Part shown: piece after piece, positions 1 through 8,567 of the stretch
Layout: each line of letters begins with the position of its first letter
How positions within the stretch are numbered: position 1 is the first letter of the stretch
Made by a program: the position numbers and the translations under genes
DNA from: Hahellaceae bacterium
GTDB lineage: Bacteria; Pseudomonadota; Gammaproteobacteria; Pseudomonadales; Oleiphilaceae
Length of the DNA stretch: 64,000 nucleotides
Assembly (NCBI GenBank): GCA_024234575.1
Contig: JACKOB010000002.1
Location: forward strand, 1,798,001-1,862,000
Direction of reading: 5' to 3'
The notes under the pieces: model-generated
The model's input: only the letters and a program-made list of their open reading frames with translations
Told to the model about the DNA's origin: nothing
The model's database searches: none

Positions 1-964
1 TGGTGGAAGTGGCAAGAGATTTGTAAATGCCGATGCCAAACCCGGCGAGGTGGTTGGCGCATACTTTTGCCTGATCCCAGATAGGTGCGACCAATCCAAA
101 CAAATCACCGCGGTGTTGAATACATTCGCCGACAGCATAGATTTTCGGATCGAAAGTTTGCAGTGTGTCGTTGACGACGATGCCTTTGTCGCAATGAATA
201 CCTGCCGATTGGGCCAATGCGATGTTGGGCCGAATGCCAGCCGTCATCACGATGATATCCGCAGGTACTTCTTCGCCATCGGCAAATACCAGGCTTTTAA
301 CATAGCCTGCACCATCATCAAGAATTTCTTTCGAGGCGGTACCTGTTTTAAAGCGCAGCCCCTTGTCTTCAAGAGACTTGCGCAGCAATTGTGCCGACGG
401 TTGGTCGAGCTGCCGGTTCATCAACGTGTCGACGTTATGCACAACGGTAACATTCATGCCTTGTTTGGCGAGACCGTTGGCGGCCTCAAGCCCTAATAAA
501 CCGCCGCCAATGACAATAGCATTTTTCTTGGTTTTGGCGGTTTGCAGCATTGTTTCAACATCGGCGATGTCTCGAAAGGCAATGACCCCTTTGAGTTCGT
601 GGCCGGGCAGGGGAATGATAAAAGGCGTGGCGCCGGTAGCGATAAGTAATCGATCATAATTTTCGGTTGTGCCATCCTCAGAGATAACTTGCCGATTTTT
701 GCGGTCGATTTTTACAACGTTCTTGCCTGCCCCGCAATGCAGGGTAATGTTGTTTTTCTCGTACCACGTGAAGTCATTAATCATTATTTCTTCAATGGTC
801 TTTTCGCCAGAGAGCACGGGTGAAAGCATAATTCGATTGTAATTACCGTGCGGTTCTGCGCCAAAAACAGTAATGTCGTATCGGTCTGGGGCGAGTTTAA
901 GCAGCTCTTCCACTGTTCTCATACCGGCCATGCCATTACCAATAACAATCAGTTTATCTTGCAT
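1..964 (-). CDS. nirB: Nitrite reductase large subunit, N-terminal part (truncated by window edge)
   Basis: Siroheme nitrite reductase reduces nitrite to ammonium in the cytoplasm with NAD(P)H. The visible 321 residues are the flavin-binding half. They begin with an FAD-binding GNGMAG motif near residue 8, followed by the NirB-typical FGAEPHGNYNRI region and a second Rossmann motif (IGGGLLGLEA) near residue 180, where NAD(P)H binds. The ferredoxin-like, Fe-S and siroheme domains lie beyond position 1. The ATG at 964 is preceded by a GGAG ribosome site at 972-975. A sigma54-type promoter and an NtrC-like site lie upstream, which points to nitrogen assimilation. NasB-type nitrite reductases share this domain, so the symbol could also be nasB or nasD. 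The family call is secure. Confidence 0.93.
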   Translation of the reverse strand, partial: MQDKLIVIGNGMAGMRTVEELLKLAPDRYDITVFGAEPHGNYNRIMLSPVLSGEKTIEEIMINDFTWYEKNNITLHCGAGKNVVKIDRKNRQVISEDGTTENYDRLLIATGATPFIIPLPGHELKGVIAFRDIADVETMLQTAKTKKNAIVIGGGLLGLEAANGLAKQGMNVTVVHNVDTLMNRQLDQPSAQLLRKSLEDKGLRFKTGTASKEILDDGAGYVKSLVFADGEEVPADIIVMTAGIRPNIALAQSAGIHCDKGIVVNDTLQTFDPKIYAVGECIQHRGDLFGLVAPIWDQAKVCANHLAGFGIGIYKSLATST

Positions 965-1086
965 TTTTGTCTCCGTATGCGCTGTGGCACCTGCATTCAA
1001 TCCGGTTGATGCGTTTGCCACTCAGACACAGTTTTCTGGGGGCTTATGAGCGTAAAATCCGGGTGGTAAAAGTTTTTCTTAGCTAA

Positions 1087-1102
1087 TGCACAAAGAATGC
1101 CA
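1087..1102 (-). promoter_or_regulatory. Sigma54 (RpoN) promoter candidate for nirB
   Basis: Read on the minus strand the sequence is TGGCATTCTTTGTGCA. It has the invariant GG and GC separated by 10 bases, and matches TGGCA and TGC of the -24/-12 consensus. The predicted start of transcription is near 1075, giving a leader of about 110 bases before nirB. The rest of the roughly 500-base gap before the plus-strand gene at 1463 shows only the NtrC-like site; I see no small gene in it. Confidence 0.62.
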
Positions 1103-1275
1103 GTGAAGTTTTATAGGTAATGATATGTTTGTTAACTATATGAATTGTATAAATTAATAGTGTCTTTTTAGTAGCCTGTCGCAGTTGTTTAAGTGTTGTT
1201 TTAAAGCGCTTCAGGATATGCAATGAAACGTTTTGGGGAGTTGCGTTAAAATAATGCGCTGTTACGGGTGCTTGG

Positions 1276-1292
1276 CGCACCAAATTTGTGCA
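1276..1292. promoter_or_regulatory. NtrC-like enhancer site upstream of nirB
   Basis: The 17-base site CGCACCAAATTTGTGCA fits the NtrC pattern TGCAC-N7-GTGCA at nine of the ten half-site bases. It lies about 200 bases upstream of the predicted sigma54 start, a workable enhancer distance. A partly overlapping GGTGC...GCGCACC arrangement could be a second, weaker site. Confidence 0.55.
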
Positions 1293-1462
1293 TATTGAGT
1301 GTGTGGCCTGAAGAACAAGAATGAATAGATTCCTTTGTTAGCAAACGACAACGGCCCATTGGGAAGCATCTGCGACTTAGGGTAGGATGTGCGGGTGTGA
1401 TTAATTGATGGGTTAAAAGGCATCAAAAGATAGCTGTAATCTTTACTGGTGGTGGAAAAGCG

Positions 1463-2188
1463 TTGCTAAGCAATTTTTTACGTAAAAAAGCCCTGCCGTT
1501 TGAATATCATATTCGTTATTCGAAGCGGAAAACCCTGGGTATTTATGTTTCATCCGGTGTGGTTGAAGTGCGTGCTCCGGTAGGAGCTGCGCATAAGTGG
1601 ATCGACAGTTTTGTGCGTGAAAAAGCCGACTGGATAGAAGCAAAGCTGGTGCAACAGCAGGGCAAAGCGCAAGAAGCGTTTCGCCTCGAAGATGAGGCGG
1701 ATATCACGGTGCTGGGTGAGCTTTATCAAATTCGTGTGGTGCAAGGTAGAAAAAATAGTGTCGATTGCGAACCGGGCTTTTTAACGTTCACGGTTCGCGA
1801 TGGGTTTTCGCCCTTATCAACGGTTACGCTAGAACCGCTATTCAGCCGTTGGTTGCGCAACCTCGCAACAGACTACATGGTGCCTAAGGCAGTTGAGTTT
1901 GCTGAGGCGTTAGGCGTTAGGCAACGGCTACAGAATGTTCGTTTTCGTCGCACCAAAACCAAATGGGGGCATTGCTCTAATCGTGGTGTCATTCAATTTA
2001 ACTGGCTCATTATGTTAGCGCCCGCCGAGGTAGTCGAATACCTGATCGTGCATGAAGTTTGTCACTTGGTGCACCTTAATCACTCTGCGGCATACTGGGC
2101 TTTGGTGGCAACGCTCTGCCCGGACTATCGCCAACGGCGCAAATGGTTGCGTGATAACGAGCATCGTTACCGGATTATCGGCTTATAA
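1463..2188 (+). CDS. YgjP-like M48-type metallopeptidase (DUF45)
   Basis: This 241-residue cytoplasmic protein has the zinc signature HEVCH near residue 193, followed by the family-typical NHSAAYW segment and a C-terminal Arg/Lys-rich RQRRKWLRDNE. This is the layout of the YgjP/DUF45 family, of which SprT-like and M48 peptidases are relatives. The cellular substrate of the family is not settled; E. coli YgjP has also been reported as a nucleotide pyrophosphatase. The start is TTG with a GGTGGAAAA stretch upstream. It sits alone between nirB, which is divergent, and the pyruvate carboxylase genes. Confidence 0.85.
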   Translation: MLSNFLRKKALPFEYHIRYSKRKTLGIYVSSGVVEVRAPVGAAHKWIDSFVREKADWIEAKLVQQQGKAQEAFRLEDEADITVLGELYQIRVVQGRKNSVDCEPGFLTFTVRDGFSPLSTVTLEPLFSRWLRNLATDYMVPKAVEFAEALGVRQRLQNVRFRRTKTKWGHCSNRGVIQFNWLIMLAPAEVVEYLIVHEVCHLVHLNHSAAYWALVATLCPDYRQRRKWLRDNEHRYRIIGL

Positions 2189-2299
2189 ATTAAATGTCAT
2201 TAATTTCTAAATAACCCCTTTTAATTCTTAGTAATTGCCTACTACACTGGTTGGGTATTATTTTCTTTTCCCTTCATCCCATCTTGCGAGGAGCCCCCT

Positions 2300-3742
2300 G
2301 TGAGTCCGGCTGATAAAACTTCTTTAGTAAAAAAAGTCCTGATAGCCAATCGTGGTGAAATCGCGGTGCGTATTGCAAGAGCCTGCAAAGAGCTGGGTGT
2401 GCGCTCGGTGGCTATCTATTCAGAAGCTGACCGTTATTCCCTGCATGTTAAAAAGTCAGATGAGGCACACTGCGTGGGAAGTGACCCGCTGCAGGGCTAC
2501 CTCAATCCGCACACGCTGGTGAATCTTGCCGTGGAGACCGGCTGTGATGCCTTGCATCCGGGTTATGGCTTTCTGTCTGAGAACGACGAGCTGGCGGCAG
2601 TATGCGCCGCACGAGGCATTAAATTTATCGGCCCGTCGGCAGAAGTTATTCGGCGCATGGGCGATAAAACAGAAGCCCGCACCAGTGCGATGAATGCCGG
2701 TGTACCTGTCACCCCCGGTACGGAAGGTAACTTGTCGGGAATTGATGAGGCTGTCGAGTTTGCTGCGAAAATTGGTTACCCGGTTATGCTTAAGGCAACA
2801 TCGGGTGGTGGCGGTCGAGGTATTCGCCGTTGTGATAACGAGGCAGAGCTGCGACAGAATTATGTGCGGGTAATTTCAGAGGCGACCAAGGCTTTTGGTC
2901 GCGCCGATGTGTTTATGGAAAAGTGCATTGTGAACCCCAGGCATATTGAGGTGCAGATTCTGGCAGACAGTTTTGGTAACACCATACATCTGTTTGAAAG
3001 GGACTGTTCTATTCAGCGACGCAACCAGAAGCTGATCGAATTAGCGCCATCCCCCCAGCTCACCGAAGAACAGCGTCTCTATATCGGTAATCTGGCGGTA
3101 AAAGTGGCGTCAGAAGTGAACTATGAAAATGCCGGAACCGTTGAGTTTTTGCTAGATCACGATGGCAGTTTCTACTTTATGGAAATGAACACGCGTGTTC
3201 AGGTAGAGCATACAATTACTGAGCAAATTACCGGTGTTGATATTGTTAAAGAACAGATTCGTATAGCGTCGGGCTTGCCATTGCGCTATCGACAGGAAGA
3301 TGTCTCATACCGGGGTTTTTGTGCCGAGTTTCGGATTAATGCCGAAGATCCCAAAAACGGCTTTTTACCCAGCTTCGGGCGTATCAGCCGATACTATTCA
3401 GCTGGCGGGCCAGGTGTCAGAACCGATGCTGCCATGTATACCGGCTACACCATTCCGCCGTTTTATGATTCGATGTGTGCCAAGCTGATTGTCTGGGCAC
3501 TTACCTGGGAAGAGCTGCTAGAGCGCTCCGAACGGGCATTGGGAGATATGCAGATTTACGGTATTCGCACGACGATTCCATATTATCAGCAGATATTACA
3601 ACATCCAGAATTTCGCGCCGCTGACTTCAACACTGGTTTTGTTGAAGCACACCCAGAGCTTATTAATTATTCCGTTAAACGTAGACCTGAGTCACTGGTG
3701 GCGGCAATTGCTGCTGCTGTTGCTGCCCAGGCTGGCATATAG
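2300..3742 (+). CDS. pycA: Pyruvate carboxylase subunit A (biotin carboxylase)
   Basis: The protein carboxylates biotin with ATP and bicarbonate, the first half-reaction of two-subunit pyruvate carboxylase, which refills oxaloacetate. It has 480 residues. The N-terminal IANRGEIAVRIARA fold starts near residue 14, the ATP-grasp glycine loop (SGGGGRG) is near residue 169, and the catalytic EMNTRVQVEH segment is near 295. Fused acetyl-CoA carboxylase AccC looks similar, but the gene is followed after 9 bases by a carboxyltransferase-biotinyl gene rather than accB. The start is GTG, with GAGGAG six bases upstream. Two-subunit enzymes of this kind are known in Pseudomonas. Confidence 0.88.
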   Translation: MSPADKTSLVKKVLIANRGEIAVRIARACKELGVRSVAIYSEADRYSLHVKKSDEAHCVGSDPLQGYLNPHTLVNLAVETGCDALHPGYGFLSENDELAAVCAARGIKFIGPSAEVIRRMGDKTEARTSAMNAGVPVTPGTEGNLSGIDEAVEFAAKIGYPVMLKATSGGGGRGIRRCDNEAELRQNYVRVISEATKAFGRADVFMEKCIVNPRHIEVQILADSFGNTIHLFERDCSIQRRNQKLIELAPSPQLTEEQRLYIGNLAVKVASEVNYENAGTVEFLLDHDGSFYFMEMNTRVQVEHTITEQITGVDIVKEQIRIASGLPLRYRQEDVSYRGFCAEFRINAEDPKNGFLPSFGRISRYYSAGGPGVRTDAAMYTGYTIPPFYDSMCAKLIVWALTWEELLERSERALGDMQIYGIRTTIPYYQQILQHPEFRAADFNTGFVEAHPELINYSVKRRPESLVAAIAAAVAAQAGI

Positions 3743-3751
3743 GAGAGCCAC

Positions 3752-5545
3752 ATGTCCCGATTGATTCATATTACTGATGTTGTGCTCCGCGACGGCCACC
3801 AGTCGCTTATTGCAACGCGCTTGCGTACGGAAGATATGCTACCCGTTGCGTCATTATTGGATGCGGCCGGTTACTGGTCGCTGGAAGCCTGGGGTGGCGC
3901 TACGTTTGACGCTTGTGTCCGTTTTCTCAAAGAAGATCCATGGGAACGTTTGCGCCAGCTAAAAGCGGCAATGCCTAATACCCGATTACAAATGCTGTTG
4001 CGGGGCCAGAATTTGCTGGGCTACCGGCATTACTCTGACGATGTAGTGGAAGCCTTTGTTGCGAAAGCCGCCGAGAATGGCATCGATGTATTTCGTGTTT
4101 TCGATGCGTTAAATGACATCCGAAATCTTGAAACCGCAATCAAAGCGGTAAAGAAAACTGGTAAGCATGCCCAAGGGACCATCTGTTATACCACTAGCCC
4201 GGTGCATACGGTTGACGCATTTGTTGAGCAGGCTAAACAAATGCAGGCAATGGGCGCAGATAGTATCGCTATCAAAGATATGGCTGGTTTGCTGACGCCA
4301 CAGATTACGTTCGATCTGGTTAAAGCCCTGAAGAGCGTGTTGCAGGTGCCGGTATTCTTACATTCACATTACACCTCTGGCCTGGCGTCAATGTGTCAGC
4401 TAAAAGCGGTGGAAGCGGGTGTTGATCATCTTGATACCTGTGTTTCCGCCTTCGCTGGCGGAACAAGTCATCCGCCGACGGAAACCATGGTTGCTGCACT
4501 GCAGGCAGCGGGTTATCAGACCTCCATTGATTTAGAAGCGGTTGCGAAGATTTCGGCACACTTTCGAGAGGTGCGTAAAAAGTATCATCAGTTTGAAAGT
4601 GAATATAGCGGTGTAGACACGCATGTTCTGGTTAGCCAGGTGCCGGGCGGGATGATGTCTAACCTTGCCAATCAGCTGAAAGACCAGGGAGCACTGGACA
4701 GAATTCAGCAGGTATTTGAAGAAATTCCAAGGGTTAGAAAAGATCTTGGTTACCCGCCATTAGTGACACCGACTTCACAAATTGTTGGTACCCAGGCGGT
4801 GATCAACGTCGTCACCGGCAAGCGCTATGAAACCATTACTAACGAGGTCAAACGCTACCTGCAGGGCTGGTATGGCAAAGCACCTGCGGAAGTGGATGAG
4901 TCTCTGCAAAAGCGTGCTATCGGTTCTGAATCGGTCATTGATGTGCGACCAGCGGATTTGCTGAAGCCCGAGTTAGATGAGCTTCGCAAAGAGGTTGGAA
5001 GTCTGGCGGAGTCGGAAGAAGATGTGCTGACTTATGCGATGTTCCCTGAAGTTGCGAAACCTTATCTTGAAGGCCGTAAAGCGGGTACATTAAAACCCGA
5101 GTCTTTACAGCCTAAAGCCCAGGCCGCCGCTGCAGCGAATATTGCCACCGAGTTCAAGATTACTGTGCACGGAGAAACTTACGATATTAACGTCACCGGC
5201 GTGAGCCCGTCAGGTACGGATGACCGTCGATTCTATCTCACGGTGGATGGCGAGCCTGAGGAAATTACCATTGAAAGTACCGGCGAATATACCCGCAGTA
5301 CCGGATCTGGCAAGCGCCCGAGAGCGAGTAAGCCGGGCGATGTTGTCACGGCGATGCCAGGTAATATCGTTGATGTTATCGTGGCTGTCGGTCAAAAAGT
5401 AAAGGCAGGCGACCCTCTGTTGATTATCGAAGCTATGAAAATGGAGACGGAAATTAAAGCGCCGATTGCAGGAGAAGTGAAGGTCGTGCATGTGGTCAAG
5501 GGTGATCGTGTGACACCGGCTGAAGCCTTGATCGAAATTGGGTGA
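3752..5545 (+). CDS. pycB: Pyruvate carboxylase subunit B (carboxyltransferase plus biotin carrier)
   Basis: This subunit transfers CO2 from carboxybiotin to pyruvate to form oxaloacetate. The 597 residues contain an HMG-CoA-lyase-like TIM barrel beginning with DVVLRDGHQSL (residues 8-18), where the Asp and Gln are active-site residues. Metal-ligand histidines lie in LHSHYTSG near residue 205. A conserved carboxylase domain follows, then a C-terminal biotinyl domain with the biotin lysine in EAMKMET near residue 560. The fold is shared with oxaloacetate decarboxylase alpha. No decarboxylase beta or gamma gene is nearby and a biotin carboxylase gene precedes it, so pyruvate carboxylase is preferred. 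AGGAG lies just ahead of the ATG. Confidence 0.88.
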   Translation: MSRLIHITDVVLRDGHQSLIATRLRTEDMLPVASLLDAAGYWSLEAWGGATFDACVRFLKEDPWERLRQLKAAMPNTRLQMLLRGQNLLGYRHYSDDVVEAFVAKAAENGIDVFRVFDALNDIRNLETAIKAVKKTGKHAQGTICYTTSPVHTVDAFVEQAKQMQAMGADSIAIKDMAGLLTPQITFDLVKALKSVLQVPVFLHSHYTSGLASMCQLKAVEAGVDHLDTCVSAFAGGTSHPPTETMVAALQAAGYQTSIDLEAVAKISAHFREVRKKYHQFESEYSGVDTHVLVSQVPGGMMSNLANQLKDQGALDRIQQVFEEIPRVRKDLGYPPLVTPTSQIVGTQAVINVVTGKRYETITNEVKRYLQGWYGKAPAEVDESLQKRAIGSESVIDVRPADLLKPELDELRKEVGSLAESEEDVLTYAMFPEVAKPYLEGRKAGTLKPESLQPKAQAAAAANIATEFKITVHGETYDINVTGVSPSGTDDRRFYLTVDGEPEEITIESTGEYTRSTGSGKRPRASKPGDVVTAMPGNIVDVIVAVGQKVKAGDPLLIIEAMKMETEIKAPIAGEVKVVHVVKGDRVTPAEALIEIG

Positions 5546-5580
5546 TATACTATGCGGCCAAAGTTTGCGGCTTTGGTTGC

Positions 5581-5622
5581 CAGCGCTTGTCTGATCTGTG
5601 ATAGACAAGCGCTGAAGTTTTC
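5581..5622 (+). terminator. Rho-independent terminator after pycB
   Basis: A perfect 12-bp stem pairs 5581-5592 (CAGCGCTTGTCT) with 5603-5614 across a 10-base loop, followed by AAGTTTTCC. It lies 35 bases past the pycB stop and ends the pycA-pycB transcript. Confidence 0.8.
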
Positions 5623-5647
5623 CACCTGATTCTGGTAAGTCATTGGT

Positions 5648-6538
5648 ATGTTATCTAAATTTCCTGCACCGCTGGTTGGTATAATCGCTTCGCTACTACT
5701 TTTCGTTAACACTGTGTTCTGGTGTTTCCTGCTTTACATTCCTGCAATTCTCAAGCTGATTCCAGTGCCTATATGGCAAAAATTCTGCACTCGCCTGATT
5801 ATTTTAATCTCGGAAGCGTGGGTAAAGTGCAACAGTGGCTGGATGCGCCTGACCCAGAGTACAGACTGGCAAGTAACAGGTCTTGAGGGGTTAAAGCATG
5901 AAGGCTGGTATCTGGTGGTATCAAACCATCAAAGCTGGGTTGACATTTTTGCCCAACAGCACATTTTGACCGGTAAGATTCCATTTTTAAAATTCTTTAT
6001 CAAGAAAGAACTTATCTGGGTGCCTGTGATTGGTCTGGCATGGTGGGGTTTGGATTTCCCGTTTATGACCCGTTCGACACCTGAACAAATTGCTAAAAAT
6101 CCGGCGCTCAAAGGTAAAGATATTGAAACTACCCGAAAAGCCTGTGAAAAGTTCCGTACAACACCTGTTAGCGTGATGAACTTTGTAGAAGGCACCCGTT
6201 TTACCGATGCCAAGCATGAGCGTCAGGGCTCACCTTTTAAAAACTTACTCAAACCAAAGCTAGGTGGCACCGGTTTTGTGTTAAGTGCGATGGGAGATTA
6301 TCTGCACACGATGCTTGACGTTACGATTTGCTATCCCGATGGCCGTCCAGGTCTATGGGAGTTTATGAGTGGTCGTGTGAAGCGGGTGATTATCGATATT
6401 GAGAAAGTAGAAATTCCGGCACAATTTCGAGGTCAGGATCCAGACTCTGAAGCGTTTAGGCGAGATTTTAAACAATGGATGGATATCCGTTGGCAGGCCA
6501 AAGATGAAAAACTCAGCCGCATGAAAAGCGGTATCTAA
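5648..6538 (+). CDS. PlsC-family acyltransferase (YihG-like)
   Basis: This is probably an inner-membrane lysophospholipid acyltransferase making or remodelling phosphatidic acid. The 296 residues open with one long hydrophobic segment (about 9-35). The acyltransferase block NHQSWVD near residue 93 supplies the HX4D catalytic dyad, and FVEGTRF near residue 178 is the EGTR substrate-binding motif. Length and spacing match the YihG branch, which is longer than PlsC. It stands after the pycB terminator with its own weak GGTAAG ribosome site. The acyl donor and acceptor cannot be told from the sequence. Confidence 0.87.
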   Translation: MLSKFPAPLVGIIASLLLFVNTVFWCFLLYIPAILKLIPVPIWQKFCTRLIILISEAWVKCNSGWMRLTQSTDWQVTGLEGLKHEGWYLVVSNHQSWVDIFAQQHILTGKIPFLKFFIKKELIWVPVIGLAWWGLDFPFMTRSTPEQIAKNPALKGKDIETTRKACEKFRTTPVSVMNFVEGTRFTDAKHERQGSPFKNLLKPKLGGTGFVLSAMGDYLHTMLDVTICYPDGRPGLWEFMSGRVKRVIIDIEKVEIPAQFRGQDPDSEAFRRDFKQWMDIRWQAKDEKLSRMKSGI

Positions 6539-6597
6539 CAAACTCGGGGGCTACCTTAAGCCCTCTGTATCTCTGTGCCTCGGTAAATTGTTAGCCA

Positions 6598-6858
6598 ATG
6601 AAACTGAGAGATCTGCGTGGGTTAGGCCCTAAAAGCGAAGCCATGCTGGTGGAGGCGGGTATTCATTCAGTCGATGAGTTTTTACAGACCGACCCTTATC
6701 AGCTATACAAAAATCTAAAAGAAGCCAACAGCAGCACCAGCCTTAACTTCCTCTACGCGATTATTGGGGCACAGGAGAACTGTGATTGGCGAGAAATCGC
6801 CCGGCTGCGTAAAACCGAAATTTTAATAACGCTTGATGATATGGGGATTGCACCTTAA
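6598..6858 (+). CDS. TfoX/Sxy C-terminal domain protein
   Basis: The whole 86-residue protein corresponds to the C-terminal domain of the competence regulator TfoX/Sxy: LRDLRGLGPKSEAMLVEAGI is a helix-hairpin-helix-like opening, and the chain ends in a short basic-acidic tail. The N-terminal TfoX domain is absent, both here and upstream in frame. Stand-alone versions of this domain are common in Proteobacteria and their role is unclear. There is no convincing ribosome site; the gene follows the acyltransferase by 59 bases and may be read with it. The product may bind nucleic acid or a protein partner, but that is inference. Confidence 0.8.
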   Translation: MKLRDLRGLGPKSEAMLVEAGIHSVDEFLQTDPYQLYKNLKEANSSTSLNFLYAIIGAQENCDWREIARLRKTEILITLDDMGIAP

Positions 6859-6872
6859 GCAAATAAATATCG

Positions 6873-6909
6873 AAAAAAAAGCCAAAACAAGCGCATTTCT
6901 TGCTTTGGC
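6873..6909 (-). terminator. Terminator of the MFS gene
   Basis: An 11-bp stem with one mismatch (6881-6891 with 6899-6909, loop CGCATTT) is followed on the minus strand by eight T residues. It ends the transporter gene 21 bases after its stop codon. Confidence 0.8.
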
Positions 6910-6929
6910 CCTGTCTATCCAGACTGATT

Positions 6930-8204
6930 TTAGTTGTTGTCTGCTGAGGCTGTTAACTCAACCGGCTCTTTCATTCTTAGTGCGATCACCGCAGCAATCG
7001 CCAGCAAGACACCTGCAAGTGCAAAAGACCACACATAAGTATCAGTGGCGGCAACCAGAGTAGAGGAAACGCGCGTCATGACGAAACCACCTACTCCCCA
7101 GGAAGTAAACAGCAGCCCGTAATTGACCCCCATCGATTTCATTCCCCACCAGCTTTTACAGAATGTGGGAAACAACGCCAGGTTGGTGCCATAGTTAAAG
7201 CCGATGAATGTTGCCGAAAGCACGATGAAAAACGCCATGGAACCTTCTGCGCCAACAACAAGAATTGCCAAAAACATATTAATTGATTGCAGCGCCAGGA
7301 AAATTGCCAGAGCCATATTGCGACCTACCGCATCTGAGACGACACCTGCGATAATCCGTCCGGATGCATTACCCACTGCCATTATTGCCACAGCAATAAA
7401 GGCTGCGCTGCCCATGCTCTGTTTAGCCATGCCTGCAACGCTGCCAATAACCATTAAGCCAGCACCGGCGGCAATAAAGTAAAGCCCCCATAGCTTCCAA
7501 AATGCCGCAGTTTTAATTATCTGAGAGGCCGTCTTCTCTGGTACTTTTTTAGCCGTGGCTTTTTTGAGGGCGTTGATTTCTCGGCCGGGGTCTTCTTCCG
7601 GTACGTAGCCGTCAGGTGGGTTCTGCAAGAATCTTGACAGGATACTTACGGCAATGAAAAACGCTGCAGCAAAGAACAGCATCGTACCTTGTAACCCCCA
7701 TAAACCAACCAGATAAGACGCCAAAGGTGCAATGTAGACGGGCGCCAGACCAAAGCCTGCGACGACCAGACCCGCGATCAGTCCACTTTGACCTCCGGGA
7801 AACCACTTTAGTGCTGGTGGGGTGGCGGAAGCATAACCAAAACCGATACCGGCACCAGTAAGCACGCCGAAACCTATCACCCAGGTTAAATAGGTTGTGC
7901 TTTGCGAGATTAACAGCAAGCCCAAACCAACAAGAATGCCGCCCGTGAAAGCGGTGATGCGCGGGCCAAATTTATCCTGACACTTGCCAGCAATAATCAT
8001 CGTAAAAGCGAAGACAAGACAGCAGACAGCATAAGGGTCGCCTACCGAGGCTCTGTCCCAGTTAAAGCCACCGACGCCTGTTTCTATGGATTCAACTATT
8101 TTTGCCTGATAAAGGCTCCACGTATATAGAACCCCTAACGCCAGATTGATTCCGGTTCCGGCAAAGGTAACCGACCATCCTTTATTTTCTTGTATTATCG
8201 ACAT
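6930..8204 (-). CDS. OFA-family MFS transporter (oxalate/formate or monocarboxylate type)
   Basis: The 424-residue, 12-helix membrane carrier belongs to the oxalate:formate antiporter branch of the major facilitator superfamily. Markers are the opening GTGINLALGVLYTWSLY in helix 1, the GKCQDKFGPR loop between helices 2 and 3, and a second RIIAGVVSDAVGR loop between helices 8 and 9. The substrate is probably a small mono- or dicarboxylate; it cannot be fixed from the sequence. The gene is monocistronic, with its own terminator and a possible FNR/Anr half-matching site upstream. Confidence 0.86.
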   Translation of the reverse strand: MSIIQENKGWSVTFAGTGINLALGVLYTWSLYQAKIVESIETGVGGFNWDRASVGDPYAVCCLVFAFTMIIAGKCQDKFGPRITAFTGGILVGLGLLLISQSTTYLTWVIGFGVLTGAGIGFGYASATPPALKWFPGGQSGLIAGLVVAGFGLAPVYIAPLASYLVGLWGLQGTMLFFAAAFFIAVSILSRFLQNPPDGYVPEEDPGREINALKKATAKKVPEKTASQIIKTAAFWKLWGLYFIAAGAGLMVIGSVAGMAKQSMGSAAFIAVAIMAVGNASGRIIAGVVSDAVGRNMALAIFLALQSINMFLAILVVGAEGSMAFFIVLSATFIGFNYGTNLALFPTFCKSWWGMKSMGVNYGLLFTSWGVGGFVMTRVSSTLVAATDTYVWSFALAGVLLAIAAVIALRMKEPVELTASADNN

Positions 8205-8262
8205 GGAGCCAACCTTTCTTGAAATTGAAAACGAAAGGCTACCATCTGCAAAAACTTGCGCC

Positions 8263-8276
8263 TTAGTTCAGATCAA
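8263..8276 (-). promoter_or_regulatory. Possible FNR/Anr-type box upstream of the MFS gene
   Basis: Read on the minus strand the sequence is TTGATCTGAACTAA, which matches TTGAT-N4-ATCAA at eight of ten positions and lies about 60 bases upstream of the start codon. A single imperfect match of this length can occur by chance. Confidence 0.25.
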
Positions 8277-8469
8277 TTATTCAACAAATGGGAGAGAAAA
8301 AAGGCTGCTATGCTAGGCCTAGATTATTAATAATCGTGAACGAAAGCATTGAATCGTAGCCATTAGTTGAAGCGAATAGGGCTGCAAAGTAACTCGCCAA
8401 GACAATGGGTATTGATGATTCTCTGATTGTTCATATCGAAAGCACCCGCTATGCTTGCGAGTCCCCTTT

Positions 8470-8531
8470 GGATATGGTTTGTCAGACAAGTTGGATGAGC
8501 ACTAAGGCTTTAGAACTGCCAAAACCATACC
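8470..8531. repeat. Long imperfect inverted repeat in the marC leader
   Basis: Arms of about 16 bases (8470-8485 and 8516-8531, each built around TATGGTTT) can pair across a roughly 30-base loop, 36 bases ahead of marC. No T-run follows, so it is not an obvious terminator. The gap between the MFS start and marC (about 360 bases) otherwise holds only the weak FNR-like box and no gene I can support. Confidence 0.5.
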
Positions 8532-8567
8532 AAAGCGCCAGGCGTTCGATACGAAAGAGGCATGAAC

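Noticed and set aside
50..496. Long plus-strand open frames inside the nirB region
   Set aside because: They are antisense shadows; the minus-strand frame across the same bases gives an unbroken NirB sequence up to the window edge.
3752..5545. Oxaloacetate decarboxylase alpha subunit (sodium pump)
   Set aside because: No beta or gamma subunit genes are nearby and a biotin carboxylase gene precedes it with a 9-base gap, so pyruvate carboxylase fits better.
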